The notes under the pieces were generated by a model, which saw only the letters and a program-made list of their open reading frames with translations, was not told where the DNA came from and did no database searches. Shown here in pieces: positions 8,197 through 16,487 of a stretch of 32,648 bases of DNA. A program made the translations under genes and the position numbers. Source of the stretch: Bradyrhizobium sp. GTDB taxonomy: Bacteria; Pseudomonadota; Alphaproteobacteria; Rhizobiales; Xanthobacteraceae. The number at the start of each line of letters is the position of its first letter. Position 1 is the stretch's first letter. The stretch spans positions 1-32,648 of the forward strand of contig JAQGKC010000273.1 of assembly GCA_028290305.1 (NCBI GenBank). Direction: 5' to 3'.

Positions 8197-8789
8197 GGTG
8201 TCGCCTTCTGGTCGAGGATTTTGTCGTTGGTGTCTTGAAGCTTGTTCTGGATTTCGACGCGGCGCAGTCCGAGAACCGGCTCGCGGGCGACAATCGTGTC
8301 ACCGATGGTGATCGCCTTGTACTCGTGCAGGAGTTCATTTCCGGCTTTGAACATCTGGGTGTTCTTGGCCTGGCAGCTCTTCGCGCTGGCTTTGTATGTA
8401 TTTGCCTCGCCCTCGAATTTGGCGCGCTCCGCGTCCTTGGTGCGGGCGACGGTGGCCGCCTCCTCATACGCGGTCTTCCACTTTTCCAGAGTCTCGTCAC
8501 GCTCGGTGAGGCGCTTGTTGAATTCGTCGACCGCCTCACGCTGTTGTTTCTCGATTTGCCGGACTTCCGCCTTGGCGGCGTCGACCTGCGCTTTCAAGGC
8601 GGCTTTCTCCTTCTCGGCGTCGGCGAGCTTCGCCTGCGAGGCGGTGCGCTGATCCTCCAGTTGCCGCGTCTGCGCAGTGGCGCTGCGCAACGCCTCGCGC
8701 AGACGATCGGTTTCGGTATCGGCGCGGGCCTCGCCGGAGAACAGTGCCGCGGCCAGCAGCAACGCAAGACAGGAAATACGGGGCTGCAT
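8193..8789 (-). CDS. Periplasmic coiled-coil protein
   Basis: A 198-residue protein. The ATG at 8789 lies two bases after the porin stop. The longer frame to 9074 overlaps the porin and is Arg-rich, so I rejected it. A signal peptide ends at GEARA, near residue 21. Residues about 25-130 are an uninterrupted Lys/Glu/Ala coiled coil. The C-terminal 60 residues contain CQAKNTQMFKAGNELLHEY and then REPVLGLRRVEIQNKLQD. I associate this block with coiled-coil proteins beside porins and TonB/ExbBD genes in other proteobacteria, from memory and without a search. It might bridge the periplasm. The enzyme-free composition supports a structural role. Confidence 0.65.
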   Translation of the reverse strand: MQPRISCLALLLAAALFSGEARADTETDRLREALRSATAQTRQLEDQRTASQAKLADAEKEKAALKAQVDAAKAEVRQIEKQQREAVDEFNKRLTERDETLEKWKTAYEEAATVARTKDAERAKFEGEANTYKASAKSCQAKNTQMFKAGNELLHEYKAITIGDTIVAREPVLGLRRVEIQNKLQDTNDKILDQKATP

Positions 8790-8791
8790 GA

Positions 8792-10654
8792 TCAGAACCT
8801 GGCGTTGAGGTCGACTTGAAGGACATCGACGGCATAGGGTATGCCGCCGATATTGGTGGCACTCATCCAGCGGAGCGTGGCCCAGACGTTTTCGCTGAGA
8901 CCAACATTGCCGCCGAGGAAGTAGCCCTTGAGGTTGGTGCCGCCGAGCCCGAAATCGGAGTCGACAAACGCGTCCAGAGTGGCGTCCGATTCCAGATACT
9001 TGTAACCGGCGTGCACGTTCCAATCCCACAGATGCTTGATTTCCTTGTTGCCCACGGTGATGCGGCCAAGCCAACCCTGGTTGCCGCCATTGAAGGGGCC
9101 GATCGAACCGTCCGGTGTGCCGGCGCGGTTATTGATTGTGGTGGCGGCACTCATCAGATTGCGGTCGAACGCCGAGTTCCAGACATACTCGCCATCGAGC
9201 ACGACATGCACGGGATGGAAGTCGCCGAAATCAAGCTGCGCGCTTGCAACAACGGGCCGATACTGACCGACCAGCCCAAAGTACTCAAACTGGTTTATGG
9301 TGCCGTTGTTGTTGCCAGTTCCAGGAGGATCCGCAATGATGCTGCGCAGCGGCATATAAGTATTGCCCTTCTGCGCAAACGATGGACGCGTCAGGTCGGT
9401 GTCGCAGACATCCGACGAGGATTCCACCGAGCACGGGCTGGAGAGTTGCCCCTGCACGTTGTCAAAGTCGTAATAGGCAACGGCAAACCGGAACCCGGAC
9501 TCCGGAGCGAAGCGTTGCGCAAAGCCAACCTGGCCTCCGAACAGCCACTTGTCCGCGCTGGGCGATTTGACTCCGAGCCCTGTATTTGGATCGAGCAGAT
9601 TTGACCCGGCATTGAGGTCGGTGTTGTAGATCGGGAATGCGCCGGCCACGGCGAATGGCGTGAAGCCCTCATATATTTCACGCTTGGCCTGAACCGCGAC
9701 ACCGTCAAACCCAAGCTCCCGGTACCAGACTAGATCGGTCGGCGACCAGAATGGATTGTCGAAACGGCCGAGGGCGAGTGTGAGATCGCCGCTCCACCCT
9801 TGATATTGCAGATAGCCGCGATCGAGCCACAACGAATATTTTGAGAAGTCGCCGCCGGAGGCGCCAAGGGTCTGATTGGTGGAAACGGGCGAATTACTGT
9901 CGCCCGTAGCGATCCGCAGGCCGGCGCTAAACCCGTTCGTCAGATCCGCGTCCATGCCAAGCCGGGCGCGCAAGCGGGCCTGCTCGCGATTCTGCGTCGC
10001 ATTGTATGTCGGCGCGTTTACCTGATTGGCCACGCTGGCATCGTAGGGCGAACCGGTATTGATGGCATTGAAATTGACAGCATCAGCCTGGTCGTTGCCT
10101 GCCGGAAAGAAATTGCCCTGATAGCGTGCGCGGAAATCGCCATAGAAGTGAATCCGTTGTGCCCATTCCGGGTACGCGCCGGGCGAAGCCCAGTTTTCCT
10201 TTTCCGCCTTGGCCATGACCTCCTGCTTAATCTCTTCACGTAACTGCCGTTTGACAATCTCGGGAACGTAGGTGACGTGCCGGGTACCAGGCGGATTTGC
10301 AGCGGCGGTGGCCGCTGTCGCCGCTTTCGCGGCTTCATCGGCCTTGGCCGTGGCGTCCTTGGCCGCCTGCCGCGACACATAGGCCTCGTCGTCGGCCTGC
10401 TTGATCAGGGCCTGGGCCTGGTCCTCCTTCAGCACGCCCTGCTTCACCAGCAAGTTGACGAGATTGATCGTGGTGTTCGGCGAGGTCGGCTTCGTACCCG
10501 ACACCGCCGGACGCTTGGCGTCGCTTTTCTTTGCAGGTGTCTCCGCAGAGTCCGTTGCGGTCTGGCTCACGGCCGGTGTTGCCCAGGCGAGCGCACACAA
10601 CGAGACGGCGAGCGAAATCACGCGCCAGGCTGCGTCGGCTTTGTTCTCAAACAT
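8792..10654 (-). CDS. Putative outer-membrane porin with periplasmic helix
   Basis: A 620-residue outer-membrane beta-barrel of the putative porin type found near TonB/ExbBD genes. The ATG at 10654 has GGGGGA just upstream. The signal peptide ends near PAVSQ, about residue 31. Residues 60-150 are helical and Ala-rich (AKADEAAKAATAATAAA) and probably form a periplasmic trimerisation or peptidoglycan-contact region. From about residue 165 on there are alternating amphipathic strands with frequent Tyr, Trp and Asn. The chain ends DLNARF, the terminal aromatic that directs barrel assembly. It sits 49 bases after tonB and two bases before the coiled-coil gene. The substrate is unknown. It lacks the plug domain of a TonB-dependent receptor. 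Confidence 0.75.
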   Translation of the reverse strand: MFENKADAAWRVISLAVSLCALAWATPAVSQTATDSAETPAKKSDAKRPAVSGTKPTSPNTTINLVNLLVKQGVLKEDQAQALIKQADDEAYVSRQAAKDATAKADEAAKAATAATAAANPPGTRHVTYVPEIVKRQLREEIKQEVMAKAEKENWASPGAYPEWAQRIHFYGDFRARYQGNFFPAGNDQADAVNFNAINTGSPYDASVANQVNAPTYNATQNREQARLRARLGMDADLTNGFSAGLRIATGDSNSPVSTNQTLGASGGDFSKYSLWLDRGYLQYQGWSGDLTLALGRFDNPFWSPTDLVWYRELGFDGVAVQAKREIYEGFTPFAVAGAFPIYNTDLNAGSNLLDPNTGLGVKSPSADKWLFGGQVGFAQRFAPESGFRFAVAYYDFDNVQGQLSSPCSVESSSDVCDTDLTRPSFAQKGNTYMPLRSIIADPPGTGNNNGTINQFEYFGLVGQYRPVVASAQLDFGDFHPVHVVLDGEYVWNSAFDRNLMSAATTINNRAGTPDGSIGPFNGGNQGWLGRITVGNKEIKHLWDWNVHAGYKYLESDATLDAFVDSDFGLGGTNLKGYFLGGNVGLSENVWATLRWMSATNIGGIPYAVDVLQVDLNARF

Positions 10655-10703
10655 TAGTCCCCCAGTTCTTACTCATCACATTGCTTGTTGAAATCACGAC
10701 ATT

Positions 10704-11456
10704 TCAGCTCGGCCGCCGCGCGGTGACGCGGGTAACCACGGGCATCGGCAGGTCTTTGGGTGGCGGCTCGCGCAACGTCAGGCTGCCGAGCACGTCGGTG
10801 CGAATGAAGGTGTCGAGCTCGGCATCGCCGGTCGATGAAGTCAGTTGGACCCGGGTTACCCGGCCCGAACTGTCGGCCCATACCCGTATCTGCAGTTGCG
10901 CGGCAAGATTGCGTGTCCTGGGATTGGCCAGGAGCGCATTCTGCATTTGTGTGCTCACGATCGAACTATACCAACCCCACCGACTGCCGCCGCCGCCGCC
11001 ACCGTAGGGATTTCCGCCGGGCTTGCCGCCGAGATTGAAGAGATCGCCGGGGCCGACCGGCTTGGCGTCAAGCGAGAGCGGACCGGGAGGCTCTGCATTC
11101 TTGGCGTCCTTGATCGGTTCGTCCTTTGGTTTTTCGAGCGGTTTGTCTTCCTTGAATTCCTGCTCGGCCATCTTCGGCTGCTCGATCATCTTCTGCTCGG
11201 GCGGCGGCGGGGGTGGCGGGGGTGGCGGCGGCGGCACGATGTTGACGATCGCGAGCTCGCGCACTTGACGCGGTGGCGGCATGTCGTCATGGCCGACGAA
11301 CAAAAACACGGCACCAAACAACATCGCGATGACCACGAGCGCCGCGCCGTAGCGCAACAGCGAATTGCGCTCCTTGGTCGGACGGTTTGCGGCAGGGGTC
11401 GGTGCGACGGCGTCTTGCGCGGTCGAAGCATTTCGACGGTTCACCGGGAGGCCCAT
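10704..11456 (-). CDS. tonB: TonB-type energy transducer with 12-proline run
   Basis: A 250-residue inner-membrane-anchored transducer. The ATG at 11456 follows a GGAGG site and overlaps the previous gene by 16 bases. The longer frame to 11657 is a shadow. Residues 32-54 are the transmembrane anchor. Residues 75-86 are twelve consecutive prolines, followed by a Lys/Glu/Pro linker typical of TonB and a Gly-rich hinge (152-157). Residues about 163-250 form a TonB_C-like domain: a helix, QLQIRVWADSSGRVTRVQL, the STGD turn, and a final strand. With ExbD and the ExbB fusion upstream it completes a TonB-ExbB-ExbD motor. The C-terminal domain is of the divergent type shared with other proteins of this locus. 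Confidence 0.85.
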   Translation of the reverse strand: MGLPVNRRNASTAQDAVAPTPAANRPTKERNSLLRYGAALVVIAMLFGAVFLFVGHDDMPPPRQVRELAIVNIVPPPPPPPPPPPPEQKMIEQPKMAEQEFKEDKPLEKPKDEPIKDAKNAEPPGPLSLDAKPVGPGDLFNLGGKPGGNPYGGGGGGSRWGWYSSIVSTQMQNALLANPRTRNLAAQLQIRVWADSSGRVTRVQLTSSTGDAELDTFIRTDVLGSLTLREPPPKDLPMPVVTRVTARRPS

Positions 11457-12028
11457 GATGCGACCTCCGGCGTTGCCGGCTCGGAGAGCCGTTCGGTGAC
11501 GTACTGCACGACAAATTTGACGAGCGTGTCGAAGTCGGTGGTGTCGAGCGTGACCGTCGTGTCGGGCGCGGCCTCGATGGCCACGTGATACGAAGACCGA
11601 TTGGCGATGAACTCGACGTAAGCGGTGCGATCGATCGACAGCCGCGACCCGCAACAACGCGACATCGTCAGCAGCAGCGGATCATGTTCAGGCCCGCGGC
11701 TTGCCGGGCTGTTCGCAATGCGCATTCGCAACAGGTCGGCAAGCTTCACCAGCAGCGCCTCGCCGCGAAGCGGGAACTGCAGGAGGATGCCGCTTGGCGC
11801 CGCCTGGTCGCTCCCGACGACCTGCAAGACAACACGTGGCTCACTTTTGGCACCACCCGGCGCCGGGCCGGACGGCAACCGTGTCGTCGGCCCGGTCGAA
11901 GCCACTCGACGTTCGTTAGCTTCCCGATCGATCGGCCACGACGCACCGCGAAGCCAGGACCATAACGTCCTGATGGCTTTTTTCGTGTCGTCGCGCATAT
12001 CCATGGCCGTGCCTATCGATGCCGTCAC
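11441..12028 (-). CDS. Conserved-position unknown protein between exbD and tonB
   Basis: A 195-residue protein that I do not recognise. The GTG start at 12028 overlaps the exbD stop (GTGA). ATG codons at positions 9 and 11 are alternative starts. No signal peptide or membrane segment is apparent, so it should be cytoplasmic. Residues 60-110 include a hydrophobic patch, VVLQVVG and GILLQFPLRGEALLVKLADL. The C-terminal half, from about TAYVEFIANRSSYHVAIEA, looks like an alpha/beta domain. It holds two adjacent Cys in SRCCGSRL. Its position inside the motor operon and the coupled translation suggest a dedicated accessory of the ExbBD-TonB complex, which is inference. Confidence 0.6.
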   Translation of the reverse strand: MTASIGTAMDMRDDTKKAIRTLWSWLRGASWPIDREANERRVASTGPTTRLPSGPAPGGAKSEPRVVLQVVGSDQAAPSGILLQFPLRGEALLVKLADLLRMRIANSPASRGPEHDPLLLTMSRCCGSRLSIDRTAYVEFIANRSSYHVAIEAAPDTTVTLDTTDFDTLVKFVVQYVTERLSEPATPEVASWASR

Positions 12029-12429
12029 TTCACGAGCGGTTTGGTAGCGAGACCGACCTGGGTCAGCCCGACGCGGCCCAACAGGTCGAGCACGTCCATC
12101 ACGTTCTGATATTGCGCCTGGGCGTCGCCCCGCAGCACCACCGGGAATTCCGGCGTCAGCGCCTTCTGCTGCACCAGACGCTGTTCGAGCTCCGCCAGCG
12201 TCACCGGAATGGTGTCGAGGAAGATCTTGCCGTCATTAGCGACGGTGATCGCCTTGGTGGTCTGGGTGGCCAGACTCGGCGCCGCCGAGGCCTTTGGCAG
12301 ATTGACCTTCTGGCCCTGCACCGTCGCCGTGGTCATGATGATGAAAATCACCAGCAGCACGTAGGCGAGATCCAACATCGGGGTGATGTTGATGTCGTCA
12401 TATGGCTTGGCTTCGTTCTGGATCTGCAT
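12025..12429 (-). CDS. exbD: ExbD/TolR-family proton channel subunit
   Basis: A 134-residue inner-membrane protein that forms the proton-motive-force channel with ExbB. The N-terminus has the family signature DDINITPMLDLAYVLLVIFI, a single transmembrane helix with the protonatable Asp (Asp20). The periplasmic part follows, with VNLPKA and VVLRGDAQAQYQNVMDVLD, as in ExbD/TolR. The length is normal. A GGCGGA site precedes the ATG, and the start is only five bases after the ExbB-fusion stop. The stop overlaps the next gene, so the stoichiometry is probably set by coupled translation. Confidence 0.93.
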   Translation of the reverse strand: MQIQNEAKPYDDINITPMLDLAYVLLVIFIIMTTATVQGQKVNLPKASAAPSLATQTTKAITVANDGKIFLDTIPVTLAELEQRLVQQKALTPEFPVVLRGDAQAQYQNVMDVLDLLGRVGLTQVGLATKPLVK

Positions 12430-12434
12430 CGCCG

Positions 12435-14483
12435 TTATTCCGCCGCGACGCTGTGTTCGACCCGGTCGGCGGAATAGAATTCCGCCATCTTGGTCACGAA
12501 CTCGTCGATGAAGACCTGCATATCGGTGGTCAGGTCCTTGATCCGCGAGACCAGGTAGTTGTAGCCAAACAGCGCCGGGATCGCGACGACGAGGCCGGCG
12601 ACGGTCGCGACCAGCGCTGCCGCGATACCCGGCGCGATCGCATTGACGTTGACGTCACCACTCGCAGCGATGGCGGCGAAGGTGATCATGACGCCGACCA
12701 CGGTGCCGAGCAGACCCAGGAACGGTCCGCCGGAGATCGCGATGGTCAGCACCACCATCAGCCGGTTGAGCCGCTGCGTTTCCTTGACGTAACCGCTGTC
12801 GAGGGCGGCGCGAATGGCCGCGATCGACGTGGCCGAGAGGACTGGCGCACGCATCCCGCTGCTGGCGAAGCGATGGCTGATTTCCGCGGCCCCGATGTGA
12901 TAGATGCGGTAGAGCGAAGATGCCCGCATCATACCGGCATCGGCCTCGCCGATCCGGCCGCCCAACGTTGCAACGTCGTCAGTGTCGCCGCGATCGAGCA
13001 TCGTGAGATCGGCGGCGATCTCGCGAAAGCTCTTCATGAAACGGGTGTTGGCCTTGGCCTGTCTGTTGAGATACGAGGCCCGGTCGTACATCACGACCCA
13101 ACTGACGGCGGCGAGGATCATCAGGATGCCAATGATCACCCAGCCGTCCAGCGTGACGGATTTCAGGATCACCGCGAAATAGCCCGAGAGCCAGCTTGCG
13201 GTTTCCTCATCGACGCTAAAGGAGACGAGCTTGGCCGTATCCGGCCCCTGCCCGATCGCCGCGATCTTGATGAACCCGGCCGGCCGCGCGATCTTCGCGA
13301 TCTGCAGCTCGTCGATGTCGCCCGTGAAGCCAGCCATTGCTGCCACCGGGATCGGAGCCGGCGCGGCCTCCGGGGCGGGTGCCGCAGCGTCCGGAGCCGT
13401 TGCCGGCGCCGCGCCGCCATCCGCAGCCGACACAGCCGGGGTCGTGGGCTGTGTGGCTGCGGACGGAGCGGCCGCGTTAGCGACCGGGGGGGCACCGGGG
13501 GAAGCTGTGTCGCCCCCGATCAGCGCAATCGTGTTGAGCGCGGGCAGTATCGCGCTGAGCGAGGCATAGGGAGCGCCGTCGAGGTAAAGCGAAATCTGAC
13601 CGCTATTTGCCACGACCGCGATATGATGCCAGCCGTTCGGCGCCACCGGCGCGCCGGCCCCGCTTCGTTGCACGGTCCCTGCATTCGTCACCTCGACAAA
13701 CGGCGCGCCATTGTCGAGCCCGATCACGAGACCGTTTGCCGCGTCGTGCCGGCTGTAAAGCGCCGCATTCGGCTGTAGTGCGGCCGGCTTGATCCATGCC
13801 GACCACGTGAATAGCGCGTTATCAGTCTGCGCAAGCGACGGTGACGCCGGCAGTGTCAGTGGCGTCCGCCCGTCCAGGCGCAAACCGGATCCGATGATGG
13901 CGCCGTCGGCGGGCTGCCCGACACTCTGGGCGTTATTGGCCCAGACAGAGGAGTCCAATGCCGGCGTGCCGCGCTCGTTGAAGTGATAAACCAGCAGCGT
14001 ATCCGGATCGTAGGTGCCCTTGGGATCGCTGGTCGCAACCGCTTTCTTGTTGCCGGAATAGAGCCAGATATCGGTCTTGGCGCCCGCCTGCAGGTTCGGC
14101 ACGGCGACCCAGACCAGCGCCTCGCCCAGCAGTGAGTCGTATTTCTCGATATGGTGCTTGAGCGGCGTCTTGTCGTCGCCGGCGACGAAGCGCAAATCGC
14201 TGCCGTCATCCTTGGCCGAACCGAAACGGAAATTCCCGACATGCAGCCGGATCAGAACCGGCGTGGCGCCGATCGGATCGGTGATGTTGGCGCCGGATGC
14301 GCTCGTGTCGATGGTGATCTTCTTGCGAAGCTGCCAGTCATCGTTCCACCACGCCTTTGCAGGCGACGGAAGCAGTGTCAGCACCGCGACGAACCCAAGC
14401 AGCAGAGCCGTTAAAATATTCGCTGTCGAACGACGCAACGTCGATTGGCGCATACGGCGCATATGATCCCATCCCCTAGTCAT
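12435..14483 (-). CDS. exbB: DUF2341-LamG-ExbB fusion, proton channel with periplasmic sensor
   Basis: A 682-residue protein that joins a large exported region to an ExbB/TolQ/MotA proton channel. The signal or first membrane helix spans residues 22-44. Residues about 55-150 are DUF2341-like (PVLIRLHVGNFRFG, then DLRFVAGDDKTPLKHHIEKY). Residues about 160-415 are a LamG/concanavalin-like lectin fold (LFTWSAWIKP, GWHHIAVVANSGQISLYLDG). An Ala/Pro linker at 328-382 lies inside it, and a last strand, FTGDIDELQIAK, follows. ExbB helices lie at about 445-466, 575-605 and 615-645, with GGPFLGLLGTVVGVMITF. Normal ExbB is about 240 residues. The ATG shares one base with the TpsB stop (TGATG). The sensor may bind glycan or a secreted ligand and gate the motor, which is inference. 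Confidence 0.88.
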   Translation of the reverse strand: MTRGWDHMRRMRQSTLRRSTANILTALLLGFVAVLTLLPSPAKAWWNDDWQLRKKITIDTSASGANITDPIGATPVLIRLHVGNFRFGSAKDDGSDLRFVAGDDKTPLKHHIEKYDSLLGEALVWVAVPNLQAGAKTDIWLYSGNKKAVATSDPKGTYDPDTLLVYHFNERGTPALDSSVWANNAQSVGQPADGAIIGSGLRLDGRTPLTLPASPSLAQTDNALFTWSAWIKPAALQPNAALYSRHDAANGLVIGLDNGAPFVEVTNAGTVQRSGAGAPVAPNGWHHIAVVANSGQISLYLDGAPYASLSAILPALNTIALIGGDTASPGAPPVANAAAPSAATQPTTPAVSAADGGAAPATAPDAAAPAPEAAPAPIPVAAMAGFTGDIDELQIAKIARPAGFIKIAAIGQGPDTAKLVSFSVDEETASWLSGYFAVILKSVTLDGWVIIGILMILAAVSWVVMYDRASYLNRQAKANTRFMKSFREIAADLTMLDRGDTDDVATLGGRIGEADAGMMRASSLYRIYHIGAAEISHRFASSGMRAPVLSATSIAAIRAALDSGYVKETQRLNRLMVVLTIAISGGPFLGLLGTVVGVMITFAAIAASGDVNVNAIAPGIAAALVATVAGLVVAIPALFGYNYLVSRIKDLTTDMQVFIDEFVTKMAEFYSADRVEHSVAAE

Positions 14484-16306
14484 CAGAATTCACCCCAGAT
14501 CCGGAAATTCACGCGCGGACTATTCGCTTGCGTGTAAGTTTGACTGATCATCGGCACCGAATAAGCGACCATGCCGTTGAGATAGTTGAACATCTTGAAG
14601 TGCGTGCCGACGCCGTAGCTCCACAGATTGAAGTGCGCCTGCTGTTCCGGAAGCGGATTCAGCACGGTCGCGGTGCCCGCATCCGTGAACGCAAAAAATC
14701 GCCACTCGTTGAAGACCGTGAACCGCGCCTGTCCCTGTCCGGTCTCATCCTTCAACATGGCCTGCAGCTTCGGGGCGACGTCGGGGCTGCGCGCTTCGAG
14801 GTTGCCGACGATGCCGTTGTCGCCGAGCGTCTCGGACTCCAGATAGCCGCGGACCGTGTCCAGGCCGCCAAGGCTCAACTGCTCGCTGGAGACCAGCGGA
14901 CCGTCCGCGACTTGGCCCTGAACCTTGCCGTAAAACTGGAATCCCTCGGGCAGTTCCTGGGTATGCGATACATCGGCGTTGAGATGGGTGAAGCTGGCAG
15001 AGGCGTCAAAACGCTTGTTGTCAAAATCGACCGCATCGCTGCTGAACGGCCGCAGATTGTAGGTGACCGCGGCATTCAGCTGCGTCGTGAACTTCTCATT
15101 CTGAAACGTCGCGCTGTAGCTTGCGACCACCGGATAATAGGTGACCTGTGAGGAGAACCCGTCACCGCCAAGCTTCACGGTCTGATCGAAATGCTTGTAG
15201 TCGAGCCCAACCGAAAGCGTGTGGAAGAAGTTATCCCGGTTCGGCAGCGTTATCACCGCGCGGCTACCGAAAATCTCGCCAGGGCCAACGATATTCGTGC
15301 CGCCGACAGTAGCGACATTGCTGCTCGACTTCACGGCGTAGACCAGAACATTCAGCCAATCGACGTCTGGAACGCGCGCAAGGTAGGAACCGGAAAACAC
15401 TTCCGCATCGTCGGAGTGTTGCGGCGCGACCTGGTAGCTAAAACTCAAGGAGTGACCGAGTTGCCAAAGGTCGTCGTAGTGCACCGTGCTGGTCGCCCGC
15501 AACTCCGAGGTATTGGGGGACTGCCGGTTGTTGATTTCGACGCTGGCGTGCAGCGGGACCTTGTCATCGACGTTCAAATCGACGTCGACCGTGCCGGGCG
15601 TCACGCCGGCGCGCAGGGCGGGTGTGACGCGCCGGTCGGGCCACTGGTTCAGCGCAACGATGTCTTTGGTGACATCGGTGAAGTTCGGAACCGTCCCTTC
15701 CTTCAGCGACGACGCCTTGCCCTTGATTTTGTCGAGATCGAAATAGCGTGCGTTCTTGACGCGCAGACGTCCGACCTTCAGCTCCGTCACCTTGAGAGTG
15801 ATGACCTTGCCTTGTGCGTTCTGCTGCGGGACCGCGACGCTGACGGTTTGATAGCCTTTGTCGTGATAGGCCTTCTCCAGCGCCGCTCGCGCCTTCTCGA
15901 CGTCGTCAGCAGTCCGGTTCGGACCAAGGAACGGATAAATGGCTTCTTCGATATCGATCTCCGGCAGCGTATCGGCGCCCTGGACCGCGAAGTCATCGAT
16001 ATCGAAATGCTGGGTCGCGGCTGGTTGTTTGGGCGGCGCCGCTGCGCCAGCCTGCGCATCCGGCCCCGACGCCGAATTGGCAGCATTCGACCCGGCTGCA
16101 GTTTTTTCAGCCGTCGCAGGCTTCGCCGCAAGGGCTGGAGCAGCCGCGGCGAGAGTTTCCGCCAGCGCTAACACCGCAACCCCCGGGCAAAGCAACGCCC
16201 TGCTCGCCGGCGTACGCCAGCGATTATCGTAGCCACTTCTACTTTGCACGAACGCCCGCTCGCCTCCTGAAACGACACACGCCATCCCCGCAAACACCGC
16301 GGTCAC
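14483..16306 (-). CDS. TpsB/FhaC-ShlB-type outer-membrane two-partner secretion transporter
   Basis: A 607-residue Omp85-superfamily transporter. The start is uncertain: GTG at 16306 or ATG at 16285. A signal peptide ends near PALAA, about residue 61. Residues 65-98 are a disordered Ala/Pro linker. POTRA-like domains lie at about 100-175 and 177-250 (FAVQGADTLPEIDIEEAIYPFLG, and ELKVGRLRVKNARYFD). The 16-strand barrel runs from about 255 to the terminal Phe. The VRGY motif of the L6 loop is at 485-488, and FTDAG is at 540-544. Such proteins export large TpsA exoproteins. No tpsA gene is present in the window. The gene starts the effector operon directly after FecR-A, as expected for a target of the neighbouring sigma factor. 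Confidence 0.88.
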   Translation of the reverse strand: MTAVFAGMACVVSGGERAFVQSRSGYDNRWRTPASRALLCPGVAVLALAETLAAAAPALAAKPATAEKTAAGSNAANSASGPDAQAGAAAPPKQPAATQHFDIDDFAVQGADTLPEIDIEEAIYPFLGPNRTADDVEKARAALEKAYHDKGYQTVSVAVPQQNAQGKVITLKVTELKVGRLRVKNARYFDLDKIKGKASSLKEGTVPNFTDVTKDIVALNQWPDRRVTPALRAGVTPGTVDVDLNVDDKVPLHASVEINNRQSPNTSELRATSTVHYDDLWQLGHSLSFSYQVAPQHSDDAEVFSGSYLARVPDVDWLNVLVYAVKSSSNVATVGGTNIVGPGEIFGSRAVITLPNRDNFFHTLSVGLDYKHFDQTVKLGGDGFSSQVTYYPVVASYSATFQNEKFTTQLNAAVTYNLRPFSSDAVDFDNKRFDASASFTHLNADVSHTQELPEGFQFYGKVQGQVADGPLVSSEQLSLGGLDTVRGYLESETLGDNGIVGNLEARSPDVAPKLQAMLKDETGQGQARFTVFNEWRFFAFTDAGTATVLNPLPEQQAHFNLWSYGVGTHFKMFNYLNGMVAYSVPMISQTYTQANSPRVNFRIWGEF

Positions 16307-16487
16307 GGCTGCCTCACTTCAGAAGACGATTGAGCGAGACCTAACCCGCAGAATCTTGAAAAATCTTAGCGCTTTTTTCAGAATCGGCCCGGCGCACGGC
16401 GAACCATCAATGTGATTCGCCACAGAAAGCCCGGCGATGGCTGCCGCGGCGGCGCGTCAGATCGAGTAGTTTTGCCTGACGTTGTGT
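16307..16487 (-). promoter_or_regulatory. Probable promoter region of the effector operon
   Basis: A 181-base gap between FecR-A and the TpsB gene, and one of the larger gaps in the minus-strand block. It holds a hairpin (GGCGAA 16398-16403 paired with TTCGCC 16416-16421) and an AT-rich patch near 16355-16385. I cannot assign -35 and -10 boxes with confidence. It is the natural place for a promoter read by the local sigma factor. Confidence 0.4.

Noticed and set aside
12402..13778. 458-residue plus-strand ORF antisense to the ExbB fusion
   Set aside because: Rich in Arg, Asp and His with no domain. It is the third-position shadow of a high-GC gene whose own frame is clearly coding.
15191..16171. 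326-residue plus-strand ORF antisense to TpsB
   Set aside because: A shadow frame; the minus strand encodes a complete TpsB with signal, POTRA-like domains and barrel.
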